Below, piece after piece: positions 8,061 through 15,784 of a stretch of 64,000 nt of DNA. How positions within the stretch are numbered: position 1 is the first letter of the stretch; each line of letters opens with the position of its first letter. A program made the position numbers and the translations under genes. This DNA is from CAYVQF01 sp964454015 (lineage in GTDB: Bacteria; Myxococcota_A; Bradymonadia; UBA4248), in NCBI GenBank assembly GCA_964454015.1, contig CAYVQF010000026.1:1-64000 (forward strand). The letters are read 5' to 3'. The notes under the pieces are model-generated. The model was not told where the DNA came from and searched no databases. It worked only from the letters and a program-made list of their open reading frames with translations.

Positions 8061-9234
8061 GAAGACACCTATGTCTGCTAAGAAGAAAGCAGCACCACCC
8101 GCCGTTTCTGGAGACTTTGACTCGCTGGTATCCTCCATCGTCCACATCCATCAGCAGACGCAGGATTTTGCCGCCAAAGCCGTCAATGTCGCGCTGACCT
8201 TGCGGAACTGGCTCATCGGCTACCGCATCGTGGAATTCGAGCAGCAGGGAAAAGACCGGGCGGCCTATGGCGAGAGTCTCATGGATACCCTTGCCCTACG
8301 CCTTGCCAGCCACGGATTGACGAGGGTCACGCCCCGGGAGCTTCGTCGCTATCGGCAGCTCTACCTAGTTTATCCACAAATCTGGGAGTCACTGGCTCCC
8401 AAATCTCTGGCACAGCACGGTTACGGCCCCCTCCTGCACCTGCTTCCCCCGCTGCCCATTCCAATTCGGGAGTCAGTGACTCCCGAATCCGAGATTGTGG
8501 AGACAGCGCCTCCACCATTGATCCACCGGCTCTCCTTCACCCACCTCAGCGAACTCATTCAAGTTCCCGACGACACCCAGCGCCACTTTTACGAGATTGA
8601 GTGCATCCGTGGAAACTGGTCCGTTCGTGAGCTGCGCCGCCAAATCGCCAGCCTCTACTATCAGCGCAGCGGCCTCTCCAAAGATAAATCCAAGCTGTCT
8701 GCCATGGCCCATGCGGCTGCGGAGACGCTCCAGCCAGCCCACATCATCCGTGATCCCTACGTCTTCGAGTTCCTCGGCTTACGTTCCCGGGATGTCATGG
8801 CTGAATCCGACCTGGAAGATGCCTTGTTGAATCGTCTTCAGGAATTTCTCCTTGAGCTGGGGCACGGCTTCTGCTTCGAGGCTCGGCAAAAGCGCATCCT
8901 CATCGGCGACGAGCATTTCTTCATAGATCTCGTCTTCTACCACCGCATCCTCAAGTGTCACATCCTTGTCGAACTCAAGACCGATACCTTCCGCCACGAG
9001 CACCTTGGCCAACTCAACACCTACGTCGCCTACTACAAAAAATGCCAGATGACCCCGGGCGACCTGCCTCCCATCGGCATCCTCCTCTGCACCCACAAGA
9101 ATGACGCCCTCGTCGAGTTCGCCCTCGGTGACTTGAGCAACCAGGTCTTCGTCTCCCGCTATGCCGTCGAGCTGCCCCGGAAAGCGGAAATGGAACGCTT
9201 CATCGCGCAAATCGGCAAGGAGTTGGGAACATGA
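8050..9234 (+). CDS. DUF1016/YhcG-type PD-(D/E)xK nuclease family protein
   Basis: 394 residues, near full family length. The N-terminal domain (about 15-110; NVALTLRNWLIGYRIVEFE, RRYRQLYLVYP) and the central domain (RGNWSVRELRRQIASLYYQR) are the typical DUF1016 blocks. The C-terminal nuclease domain has FFIDLVFYHRILKCHILVELK, i.e. the Asp and Glu-x-Lys of the PD-(D/E)xK fold, followed by LGQLNTYVAYY. Family members often travel with type I restriction-modification genes and on mobile DNA. The linker between the domains (about 112-150) contains two palindromic DNA segments (8384-8400 and 8464-8488). The start may instead be the Met at 8071. The stop overlaps the next ATG (ATGA), indicating an operon with the HsdS-like fragment. 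Confidence 0.85.
   Translation: MRRKKTPMSAKKKAAPPAVSGDFDSLVSSIVHIHQQTQDFAAKAVNVALTLRNWLIGYRIVEFEQQGKDRAAYGESLMDTLALRLASHGLTRVTPRELRRYRQLYLVYPQIWESLAPKSLAQHGYGPLLHLLPPLPIPIRESVTPESEIVETAPPPLIHRLSFTHLSELIQVPDDTQRHFYEIECIRGNWSVRELRRQIASLYYQRSGLSKDKSKLSAMAHAAAETLQPAHIIRDPYVFEFLGLRSRDVMAESDLEDALLNRLQEFLLELGHGFCFEARQKRILIGDEHFFIDLVFYHRILKCHILVELKTDTFRHEHLGQLNTYVAYYKKCQMTPGDLPPIGILLCTHKNDALVEFALGDLSNQVFVSRYAVELPRKAEMERFIAQIGKELGT
8464..8488 (+). repeat. Perfect 25-bp palindrome inside the DUF1016 gene
   Basis: ATTCGGGAGTCA, a single central G, then the exact reverse complement. A weaker relative (GGGAGTC...GGCTCCC) lies at 8384-8400. Both are in frame and encode ESLAP / ESVTPE in the variable interdomain linker. 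Confidence 0.85.
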
Positions 9235-9326
9235 GTCGTAAGACTGCAAGCACCGCCACGAAGGAAGAGGTAAGGCCCGCGCTGGTACCAAAGCTGCGCT
9301 TTCCGGCGTTTTGGGAGGCGGAGTAG
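9231..9326 (+). pseudogene. N-terminal fragment resembling a type I restriction specificity subunit (HsdS)
   Basis: A 31-residue frame begins in an ATGA overlap with the nuclease gene and ends EVRPALVPKLRFPAFWEAE then stop. The block VPKLRFPxF is the common opening of HsdS proteins just before the first target-recognition domain. Everything after it is missing: 50 bp further on the 45-bp-type repeat begins. I infer a specificity gene cut down to its first codons by repeat-associated rearrangement. Confidence 0.5.
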
Positions 9327-9375
9327 TGGCAGGCGAAGCCTGACGGGGTGGTAAATGGCACGGCGAGACATGAAA

Positions 9376-9450
9376 GCGACCACCCCGCCCCTGCGGGGCA
9401 CCCCTCCCGAGGAAGGGAATTTCGCCACCACCCAGCGACGGCGTAACCCT
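9376..9450 (+). repeat. Isolated copy of the 45-bp repeat plus its flank
   Basis: GCGACCACCCCGCCCCTGC, then GGGGCACCCCTCCCGAGGAAGGGAATTTCGCCAC and GGCGTAACC match the array at 7458-7600 in the same orientation. The segment with the DUF1016 gene is thus framed by direct repeats about 1.8 kb apart. Confidence 0.8.
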
Positions 9451-9477
9451 TCCGAGTTGCGTTCACGCTGGACCAGC

Positions 9478-9783
9478 TCAGTCCGCTGCTGCCTGCAGAT
9501 TCGAAATCACCTCACCGACGAGTCTCAAGTCTGGCTCGAGATCCTCGGGTAACGCATTCGCTTGATCGTAAAAGGCATTCAGCACGTCGCAGATGTCGAA
9601 AAACTCATGCCGAATCATGACATGGAGCACACCGTTCAGGGGCTCATATTCCTCCGCCATGACGTCGTAGTCTTCGATGATCTGCCCGCCCCGGTAGACC
9701 ATTACGAAAAATCCGATGGCGTGATCCCAGCCGTATGCGGCAGTGATTTGAGGGTCGGTCGGGTGATTGATTTTGTATCGCAT
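9478..9783 (-). CDS. Hypothetical protein, 101 residues
   Basis: No family recognised. The protein is acidic, with MRYKINHPTDPQITAAYGWD, GFFVMVYRGG and MIRHEFFDICDVLNAFYD. Support for a real gene is a strong ribosome site (GGGAGG, 9 nt before ATG) and normal protein composition. Just upstream on the same strand another frame ends at about 9788 with LDFRSDEIVSLDPDDLSTNP...TTNGEA, perhaps the tail of a second small gene whose start I cannot place. The composition suggests a small cytoplasmic protein; such pairs are common in accessory regions. Confidence 0.6.
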   Translation of the reverse strand: MRYKINHPTDPQITAAYGWDHAIGFFVMVYRGGQIIEDYDVMAEEYEPLNGVLHVMIRHEFFDICDVLNAFYDQANALPEDLEPDLRLVGEVISNLQAAAD

Positions 9784-10038
9784 GGTCTATGCCTCCCCAT
9801 TGGTGGTGTGCTCGGCCTGAGCCCAAGCCCTGCGCGCAAGCGCGAGGCTGAGGGCGGTGTCGGGGTTAGTGGAAAGGTCGTCGGGGTCCAAGCTGACGAT
9901 CTCGTCACTGCGGAAATCCAGCTACAGGCGAGCCAGATCCCCTCGTCGGCTCCACCCGAAGAAATGCAGCCGGGGTGGCGCCCAGGGTGCGTTTTGCTGT
10001 CGCTCCTCTCTGCGCTCGCGCAGGCGTTGGCGGCGGCG

Positions 10039-10384
10039 AACGGCACGCCTTCGGGCACGGTACGCCGTGCCCCTAGGGTGGGGAACGGCACGCCTTCGGG
10101 CACGGTACNNNNNNNNNNNNNNNNNNNNNNNNNNNNNNNNNNNNNNNNNNNNNNNNNNNNNNNNNNNNNNNNNNNNNNNNNNNNNNNNNNNNNNNNNNNN
10201 NNNNNNNNGGCACGGTACGCCGTGCCCCTAGGGTGGGGAACGGCACGCCTTCGGGCACGGTACGCCGTGCCCCTAGGGTGGGGAACGGCACGCCTTCGGG
10301 CACGGTACACCGTGCCCCTAGCACGGTACGCCGTGCCCCTAGGGTGGGGAACGGCACGCCTTCGGGCACGGTACGCCGTGCCCC
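10039..10384 (+). repeat. GC-rich 45-bp tandem repeat array containing the assembly gap
   Basis: The unit is GGCACGGTACGCCGTGCCCC, TAGGGTGGGG, AACGGCACGCCTTCG (45 bp). It contains the hairpin GGCACGG-TACG-CCGTGCC and a second weaker GGCACGCC...GGGCACGG pairing. At least five full or partial copies are visible, one internally shortened at about 10310-10325. The array ends against the stop codon of the lipoprotein gene on the minus strand, so transcripts of that gene would end in a series of stable hairpins. No spacers, so not a CRISPR array. The stretch 9784-10038 before it has no confident gene. Confidence 0.9.
10109..10208. other. Assembly gap (100 N) inside the tandem repeat
   Basis: Exactly 100 N, the conventional placeholder for a gap of unknown size. 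The same 45-bp unit is on both sides, so the true array is likely longer. Confidence 0.98.
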
Positions 10385-11796
10385 TATTGGGGGGCGCAGC
10401 TCGTGGGTCCCAGCGCCAACAACGCGGACGTGGACCACAGCTCATAGACGTCGGGGTAGACCAAGAAGAGGCGCTGGGCGTCAGGTGAGATGGCCGCCCG
10501 GATCGGGGGCGTGGCGCGCGCGGGGACACAGGCCAAGGGCTGGAGGGTGGTGCGGTCGAGGAGGCCGGCGCGCTCGCCTTGGGCAAAGAACCACTCTTGG
10601 TCGGCGACGGCGATGACGTCGTGGGCGTCGGTGAAGGGGGCGGGCAGAGGGGGCACTTCGACGATCTCTGGCTTGTCGTTCTGGTCGTTGGTGTAGGGGA
10701 TCATGGCGAAGATGTGCGGCCCATAGGTGTCCGGCGCGGCGGCATAGGCCTGGCTGTCCCAGTGAATTTCCCAGGCGCGACCGCGCAACACCAGGCGCTC
10801 CGTGGCGTCGTCCCAGTGGGCGTCGTCGAGGAAGCCCGAGGCCAAGCGGTCGCGGCCACCGAAATCTTCGTCTTCGTCTTCGACATCGGCGTCCTCGTCG
10901 TCGTCTTCGTCCGCGTCGTCGGGCGAGTCTGGGCTGGGGTCGCTGCTTTGTGCCTCGGGCTGGCGCCGTGGCAGGACGTAGCCCCACTTCAAGGCTCTGG
11001 GGTCTCGCTCGGTGATCTGCACCTGTTCGTGCCAATGGGTCAGTCGGGCGCCGCTCTCGAGATCATAGGTATAGAGGCTTATCCACTCGTCGCCACCGCC
11101 GCAGCCCGCGCTCCAGTAGCGCGATTCGTAGTAGAGGAGGAGCTTGGCCGTGGGTGAGAAGTGCAGGCCCGCTGAGTAGGTCATGAGCTCGGGTCCGGTC
11201 CGGTTGGTGGGTAGAGGCCAGCGCCGCAGCAGGTCGCCGCTCTCACTGTGGCGCAGCTCGATGTGGCGCGCCACTCGAGCAACAGGCCAGGACAGGGACG
11301 GGTCGCGGTCGTCGTGGACGGCGGCGAAGGTGCGGCCGTCAGGCGAGAAGGTCGCGTGTTGCCAGGTCCCGGGCGGGAGTGGCTGCACCACTTCAGCGCT
11401 GGGCCAGTGGAGGAGGGCGAGGTCACCGTTGGTGATGAGGAGCCTGGTGTAGGCGGGGTCGATGCGGGCATCGACAGTGCGCCAAAGCTCTTCGCGGGCG
11501 GCGCCGTTGACGATGGTCGGTGTGGCAGTGTCGAAGGCGAGGACCTCCCAGTGCTGGTCGACCTCGCTGTGGACAAAGACGTGGTTTTGGCTGATGAAGC
11601 GTAGATGCACGGTCTCGTCGGGGTCGGCGACGCGCCAGCGCGGGATCACCTGCACGGCTGGGTTGGCAGGGTCGGTCGCGCTGGTGCCCACGGCTTGGCT
11701 TTGGGCGCCGCCACAGGCGCTGAGGGCCGTCCAGAGGCCGAAGACGCAGAGCAGGGGCAGGGAAGGTTGCGACCAGAGACGTGCAGGCATGGGCAT
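10384..11796 (-). CDS. Lipoprotein with beta-propeller-like repeats and acidic insert
   Basis: 470 residues with lipoprotein signal ending LSAC. The body has repeats of the WD40/TolB-like kind (ATFSPDGRTFAAVHDD, GLHFSPTAKLLLYYE, AAISPDAQRLFLVYPD), suggesting a propeller facing the periplasm or cell surface. A strongly acidic insert around residues 290-315 (DDADEDDDEDADVEDEDED) lies between blades and may bind calcium or simply be a linker. Function unknown. The gene stands alone on the minus strand; its stop codon adjoins the GC-rich repeat array, which may act as its transcript end. A second start two codons in is equally possible. Confidence 0.8.
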   Translation of the reverse strand: MPMPARLWSQPSLPLLCVFGLWTALSACGGAQSQAVGTSATDPANPAVQVIPRWRVADPDETVHLRFISQNHVFVHSEVDQHWEVLAFDTATPTIVNGAAREELWRTVDARIDPAYTRLLITNGDLALLHWPSAEVVQPLPPGTWQHATFSPDGRTFAAVHDDRDPSLSWPVARVARHIELRHSESGDLLRRWPLPTNRTGPELMTYSAGLHFSPTAKLLLYYESRYWSAGCGGGDEWISLYTYDLESGARLTHWHEQVQITERDPRALKWGYVLPRRQPEAQSSDPSPDSPDDADEDDDEDADVEDEDEDFGGRDRLASGFLDDAHWDDATERLVLRGRAWEIHWDSQAYAAAPDTYGPHIFAMIPYTNDQNDKPEIVEVPPLPAPFTDAHDVIAVADQEWFFAQGERAGLLDRTTLQPLACVPARATPPIRAAISPDAQRLFLVYPDVYELWSTSALLALGPTSCAPQ

Positions 11797-11835
11797 TCCT
11801 CGTGGGCGGGTGAGGCCGTCGATGGAGAGGTCAGG

Positions 11836-12591
11836 CTAGTGGCATTGGGGCGGCAGATCCAGGGCGCGTCGGGTCTTGTCGTAAGCCATTTGGTAGGCTT
11901 GGGCGCCGAGCTCCAGGCGATGGGGTCCGACCCTGGGGAGGTCGGGGATGACCAGTGACCACAGGTTGGGGCGTTGGGGGAGCTGTAGTGCCGGGCTCGA
12001 GGCCCGGCGCCAGGGGGATTTGGAGGCGAGGTGGTGGTAGAAGACCCGCTCGTCGGTTTTTAGTGGGGCTTGGGCGCGGCGATCGAGGATGCCGCCATCC
12101 CACATGGGGCGGCGGTTAATCCAAACGGGTTGGAAGAGCCCTGGGACGGCGCAAGAGGCGACGACGGCGGGCACCAAGGGCCCATGGTCGATGACGCGCG
12201 TGGCCAAGCGGAGGCCATCGAAGACCGAGACGGCGAGGGGGATGGGGCAGTGGGCGAAGGTGTGGACGGGCAGTAGGCCGTGGAGGAGCTTCGCGAAGCG
12301 GCGCCCGCCCAGAAGGCCGAGGCCGGGACGTGGATCCCAGAAGTCCTGGCGACGCAGTGCGAGGAGGGCGCTTTTGATGTGTTGGGGGTGGCGTCCGGCG
12401 GCCCAGCAGGCGCCGATGAGGGCGCCGGCGCTGGAGCCGACGATGCGCGCGGGGATGAGGTCGCGCTCGTGCAGGGCGGTCACCATGCCGGCGTGGGCAA
12501 AAAAGCCGAAGAATCCAGAGGACATGGCGAGGGTGAACGGTGCCTTCGCCAGGACCTCAGCCAGGGTGCTCGCGTCAGGTGGCGTGGGCAC
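11836..12591 (-). CDS. Patatin-like phospholipase
   Basis: About 251 residues from a GTG start that lies 2 bp after the stop of the DUF302 gene. The patatin signatures are complete: an oxyanion-hole Gly-rich segment (SSGFFGFFAHAGMV), the GxSxG nucleophile elbow in IVGSSAGALIGA, and the catalytic Asp in WDGGILDRR. There is no signal peptide. Known family members hydrolyse acyl esters of phospholipids or neutral lipids as a Ser-Asp dyad. A longer reading frame continues upstream through the DUF302 gene in another frame but its sequence is nonsense. The very tight spacing implies translational coupling with DUF302. Confidence 0.85.
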   Translation of the reverse strand: MPTPPDASTLAEVLAKAPFTLAMSSGFFGFFAHAGMVTALHERDLIPARIVGSSAGALIGACWAAGRHPQHIKSALLALRRQDFWDPRPGLGLLGGRRFAKLLHGLLPVHTFAHCPIPLAVSVFDGLRLATRVIDHGPLVPAVVASCAVPGLFQPVWINRRPMWDGGILDRRAQAPLKTDERVFYHHLASKSPWRRASSPALQLPQRPNLWSLVIPDLPRVGPHRLELGAQAYQMAYDKTRRALDLPPQCH

Positions 12592-12593
12592 GG

Positions 12594-12992
12594 CTAGATG
12601 GCTTCCAGGGCGGCCAGGAGCATGCCGTCGATTTCTTGGGCCAAGGGGGCGATGGCGGCGTTGTCCACCAGGCCGAAGAGGGCGCTGGGGCGGGGCGTCT
12701 GCACCACCACTTCGCCTTGTTCTCCCTCGAAGAGGTTGACGTTGCAAGGCAAGAAGACGCCGATGGGCGCCTCGGCCTGGAGGGCCATGTGGGCGAGCTT
12801 TGGGTTGCAAGCGCCGAGAATTAGGTAGGGTTTGCGTTCCACGCCCAGCTTGGTGTGCAGGGTTTTTTGGACATCGATTTCGGTGAGGACGCCAAAGCCT
12901 TGGGCGGTGAGGGCGGCGCGGACCCGGGGGAGCAAGTCCGGGAGGGTGCTGTTGGAAAAGACCTTGGTGTAAGCGTAATCTCTTTCGTACAT
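12594..12992 (-). CDS. DUF302 family protein
   Basis: 132 residues covering the whole DUF302 domain: the N-terminal YTKVFSNSTLPDLLPRVRAAL, then GFGVLTEIDVQKTLHTKLGV, YLILGACNPKLAHMAL and IGVFLPCNVNLFE with the conserved Cys-Asn-Pro and Cys-Asn-Val positions. The biochemical role of the family is not established. Ribosome site AGGAGA precedes the ATG. It is first gene of a pair with the patatin-like lipase, which suggests a shared role at the membrane or in lipid turnover (inference). Confidence 0.9.
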   Translation of the reverse strand: MYERDYAYTKVFSNSTLPDLLPRVRAALTAQGFGVLTEIDVQKTLHTKLGVERKPYLILGACNPKLAHMALQAEAPIGVFLPCNVNLFEGEQGEVVVQTPRPSALFGLVDNAAIAPLAQEIDGMLLAALEAI

Positions 12993-13107
12993 GGCGCTCT
13001 CTCCTGCTTGAGTGAATCAGCTTGGCTGCCGCTGGAAGCATACATTAAGATGCCCCGTGCTGCGGCACAAGGCCCGGCCCAGTGGTTGGCCGTGATTTGG
13101 AGTAGAG

Positions 13108-15039
13108 ATGATGCGCATGGTTTCCTTTGGCGTGGTGTGGGTGAGCGCCCTGTTTTTGGGCGCCTGTGGCCCGTCTTTCATGAGCACCAGTGAGGCCACT
13201 TCGTTCTTGATCGAGCAGCTCACGACGGAGGACGCGGCGGTGCTGGCGATCTGTAGGCAGCTCGAGGCGGTGCCGGCGTCATCGGCGCAGATCGCGCTTT
13301 CAGAGCGGGCGCGGGCGGCGGTGGCGGAGGAGTCGGCGCAGAGTCTCGCGGCGCTTTTGCAGGCGTTGGGGGTAGAGCGCGGGGTCTGCGACCCCCAGAG
13401 GATGTTGGCGGGAGAGGCCGCGCCGGCTTGTGAGGGCAGTATCCAGGCGCGTTTTTTGGCGCTGGGTGAGGGTCTGGAGGGCGAACGCGGGCAGCCCAAG
13501 GAGGCAGAGCGGCAGGCGCAGCGCCTCTATCGGGCGCTGCGCAACGCCGGGGTGGACGCCGCGGCGCTGGTGAGCCAGCCCATGGCGGTGGTGCAGGCCA
13601 TGGATCTTTCGCCAGCGGTGGTGGCTGGCGTGGTCTATTTTGCAGACCAGACGTCGCGTTACGTGGGTGAGATGGTGGGTTCGCTGGGGTTGGCTTCGGG
13701 CTTGGCGCGGCTCGCGGCGGAGCAGATCGCGGCAGAGATGCTGGCGGTGACCATCCAGGCCGTGCTGGACGCGTTGGAGCAACAGGGTTTGGTGCAGCGC
13801 TCGTCGGCCGCGCGGGCCGCCTGTCATCTCTATGTGGGGGCCAGCTCGCGGCCGGTGGTGACGGTGCGGCTGCTCAAGCGCCTGGTGTTGCGTTTCCAGA
13901 GCCAAGCGCACACCACCTACGCCATAGCCGGCCCGTGCAAGCGCTACTCGGGTGTATGCGATACGCTCATCGATGCGGCGGGCCTGCCCGAGTCGCGCTT
14001 TCCCACGGGCACCCTTCTGCCGACGGCGCCCAGCACTTATGACGCGTTGGTGCCGACGCTGGAGAGCCCCCCGGGGCCGCAGCCAGTGTTGGCGGCCCAG
14101 GAGCAAGTGGCTAGCCAGGCGCATGCCCTGCTCAACGCCACAGATCACTGCGGTGATCAGTGTGATCTGGCGGCCATTGGCGCTGGCGCTGGGGCGTTCT
14201 TGGTGGCGCAGGCGCTGGGCGGCGACACCTCGGCGGCGCGCATCGCCGAGCAGGTTGAGGAGGCCGAGAGAAGCGTCGCCTCCAACCTCGATCTGCAGCA
14301 GGATCTGGCTGGGCTGAGCCAAGATGTGGCGCGCCTGCAGGCCAAGGTCGAGAGCACGCGCAGCCAGCTCAGTATTCAAGGCCTCGCGGCCGAACGTTTC
14401 CAGCGCGACGTGATGACGGTGCTGCTGCGCCTCTCCAAATGTGAGGCCCAGATCGAGGCAGTGGTGCGGGAGCGGGTGCGCATCGCGCGGGAGACTCTGG
14501 GTGTGGCCGAAGCCATTGACTGTGGCCGCCCCAAGGCGGCGTTGGATTACGCTTCGGCGCGTTTCCCTGGCCTGCGCGTCGAGCACGAGGCCATCTGCGA
14601 GCCGACGCGGACCTTCGACATCTCCTTCACCACTGACGACCTCTTCCCGGTTTGTTCGGACCAGATGGCGCCCGAGAAGGGCGAGGCCATGGATGACCTC
14701 TTCCGAATCTTGGTGACCCTGCAGCCGGCGAGCGTGCTCCTCATCGGTCACGCGGATCAACGCCCGATCACGTCGGGGACGTGCTTGCGTCGTTTCCGGG
14801 ACAATCACGGTCTGTCGCAAGCGCGGGCCGAGGCGGTGCGTGACGCGCTCAACTTGCGGCTGGCGGCCACCCAGCGCAGCCTGGCTCTGGAGGCGATGGG
14901 CTTTGGCGCCGAGCGTGTGCTGCGGGACTGCTCGCATGACGACACCGAAGCCTGTCACGGGAGCAACCGGCGGATCACCTTGCAGATCGTGGGTGCGCGC
15001 TCGGTGGATTTCGACTTCTCCTGTGTCTCGGCGCGCTAG
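13108..15039 (+). CDS. Large lipoprotein with coiled coil and C-terminal OmpA-like domain
   Basis: 643 residues. A lipoprotein signal ends FLGACG. The middle is Ala/Glu/Gln-rich and mostly helical, with a likely coiled coil at about 370-440 (AARIAEQVEEAERSVASNLD..., LQAKVESTRSQLS). The last 130 residues resemble an OmpA/MotB peptidoglycan-binding domain: ISFTTDDLFPVCSD, LIGHADQRPI (the GHAD block), LSQARAEAVRDAL and a final CHGSNRRITLQI with the conserved NRR-type Arg. Cys pairs in this domain suggest disulphides. It probably tethers the outer membrane to the cell wall. GGAG lies upstream; Met1, Met2 or Met4 could start. Divergent from DUF302. Confidence 0.75.
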   Translation: MMRMVSFGVVWVSALFLGACGPSFMSTSEATSFLIEQLTTEDAAVLAICRQLEAVPASSAQIALSERARAAVAEESAQSLAALLQALGVERGVCDPQRMLAGEAAPACEGSIQARFLALGEGLEGERGQPKEAERQAQRLYRALRNAGVDAAALVSQPMAVVQAMDLSPAVVAGVVYFADQTSRYVGEMVGSLGLASGLARLAAEQIAAEMLAVTIQAVLDALEQQGLVQRSSAARAACHLYVGASSRPVVTVRLLKRLVLRFQSQAHTTYAIAGPCKRYSGVCDTLIDAAGLPESRFPTGTLLPTAPSTYDALVPTLESPPGPQPVLAAQEQVASQAHALLNATDHCGDQCDLAAIGAGAGAFLVAQALGGDTSAARIAEQVEEAERSVASNLDLQQDLAGLSQDVARLQAKVESTRSQLSIQGLAAERFQRDVMTVLLRLSKCEAQIEAVVRERVRIARETLGVAEAIDCGRPKAALDYASARFPGLRVEHEAICEPTRTFDISFTTDDLFPVCSDQMAPEKGEAMDDLFRILVTLQPASVLLIGHADQRPITSGTCLRRFRDNHGLSQARAEAVRDALNLRLAATQRSLALEAMGFGAERVLRDCSHDDTEACHGSNRRITLQIVGARSVDFDFSCVSAR

Positions 15040-15151
15040 GGCGCGCGCGGTGTTGCGCTGGCGTCGCACGCTTGCCAGCGGTGCGGCTTGGGGTTAGAGA
15101 GACGCGGCGCCCGCGCGCGTTCACGGCCTTTCTGTTTCAGGTGTGCCCCAC

Positions 15152-15784
15152 ATGAGCCCTCCAACGCCCAAGGTTGCCATCCCCGAGCCGGTTCTGCTCA
15201 CCATTTTCTTTCTCTCCGGCATGGCTGCGCTCCTCTACCAGCTCATCTGGCAGCGGGCGCTGTTCACCATCTACGGGACCAACACGGAGTCGGTGACCAT
15301 CGTGGTGGCGGCGTTCATGCTGGGGCTGGGGGTGGGATCCCTGCTGGGTGGTGAGTTTTCCAAGCGCGTTCCCAAGTATTTGGTCTTGGCCTTCGCGTTG
15401 ATCGAGGTGGCCATTGGGCTTTACGGCGCGGTGTCGCTGTATGTGTTCACCCAGGTGGGCTTGGCGACCTTAGGGGCGTCGACTTGGATGACGGGGCTGT
15501 TGTCTTTCGGGGTGGTGCTGGTGCCGACGGCGCTGATGGGGGCGACTTTGCCGCTCCTGGTGGCGCACCTGGTGGGGCAGAATCCGAACGTGGGTCGCTC
15601 GGTGGGGCGGCTCTATTTCGCGAACACCATCGGCTCGGCCATGGCTTGCTTCGCCGCGGCGCACTTGGTTTTCGTTCATTTGGGGATGCACGCGGCGGTT
15701 TGGCTTGCCGTGGCGCTCAATCTATTGGTGGCGGCCACGATCCTGGCGCTGCACTACCTGCGGAGGGCGCCGAGATGCGCTTAG
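15152..15784 (+). CDS. Membrane half of a fused MFS/spermidine-synthase-type protein
   Basis: About 210 residues with roughly six transmembrane helices (LLTIFFLSGMAALLYQLIWQ, VVAAFMLGLGVGSLLGGEF, LLSFGVVLVPTALMGATLPL and more). SGxxALxYQxxWxR and GxxLGsllgG are the opening blocks of the large membrane proteins that carry a C-terminal spermidine-synthase-like domain. Here the protein stops after the first membrane half, and the rest is encoded by the next gene, which begins 10 bp before this stop. A GTG three codons earlier (15143) is an alternative start. Confidence 0.75.
   Translation: MSPPTPKVAIPEPVLLTIFFLSGMAALLYQLIWQRALFTIYGTNTESVTIVVAAFMLGLGVGSLLGGEFSKRVPKYLVLAFALIEVAIGLYGAVSLYVFTQVGLATLGASTWMTGLLSFGVVLVPTALMGATLPLLVAHLVGQNPNVGRSVGRLYFANTIGSAMACFAAAHLVFVHLGMHAAVWLAVALNLLVAATILALHYLRRAPRCA

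Noticed and set aside
7458..9450. Repeat pair considered as template/variable repeat of a diversity-generating retroelement or as a retron
   Set aside because: No reverse transcriptase and no adenine-specific differences between copies.
10039..10384. 45-bp array considered as CRISPR
   Set aside because: Repeats are contiguous, with no unique spacers, and no cas genes are in the window.
12594..13041. Upstream extension of the patatin frame through the DUF302 gene
   Set aside because: In that frame the sequence is Arg/Pro/His-rich and overlaps a well-formed DUF302 gene; a GTG at 12591 gives a normal patatin start.
13300..15069. Minus-strand frame of 589 codons across the OmpA-like gene
   Set aside because: Arg/His/Leu-rich shadow; the plus frame has lipobox and OmpA motifs.
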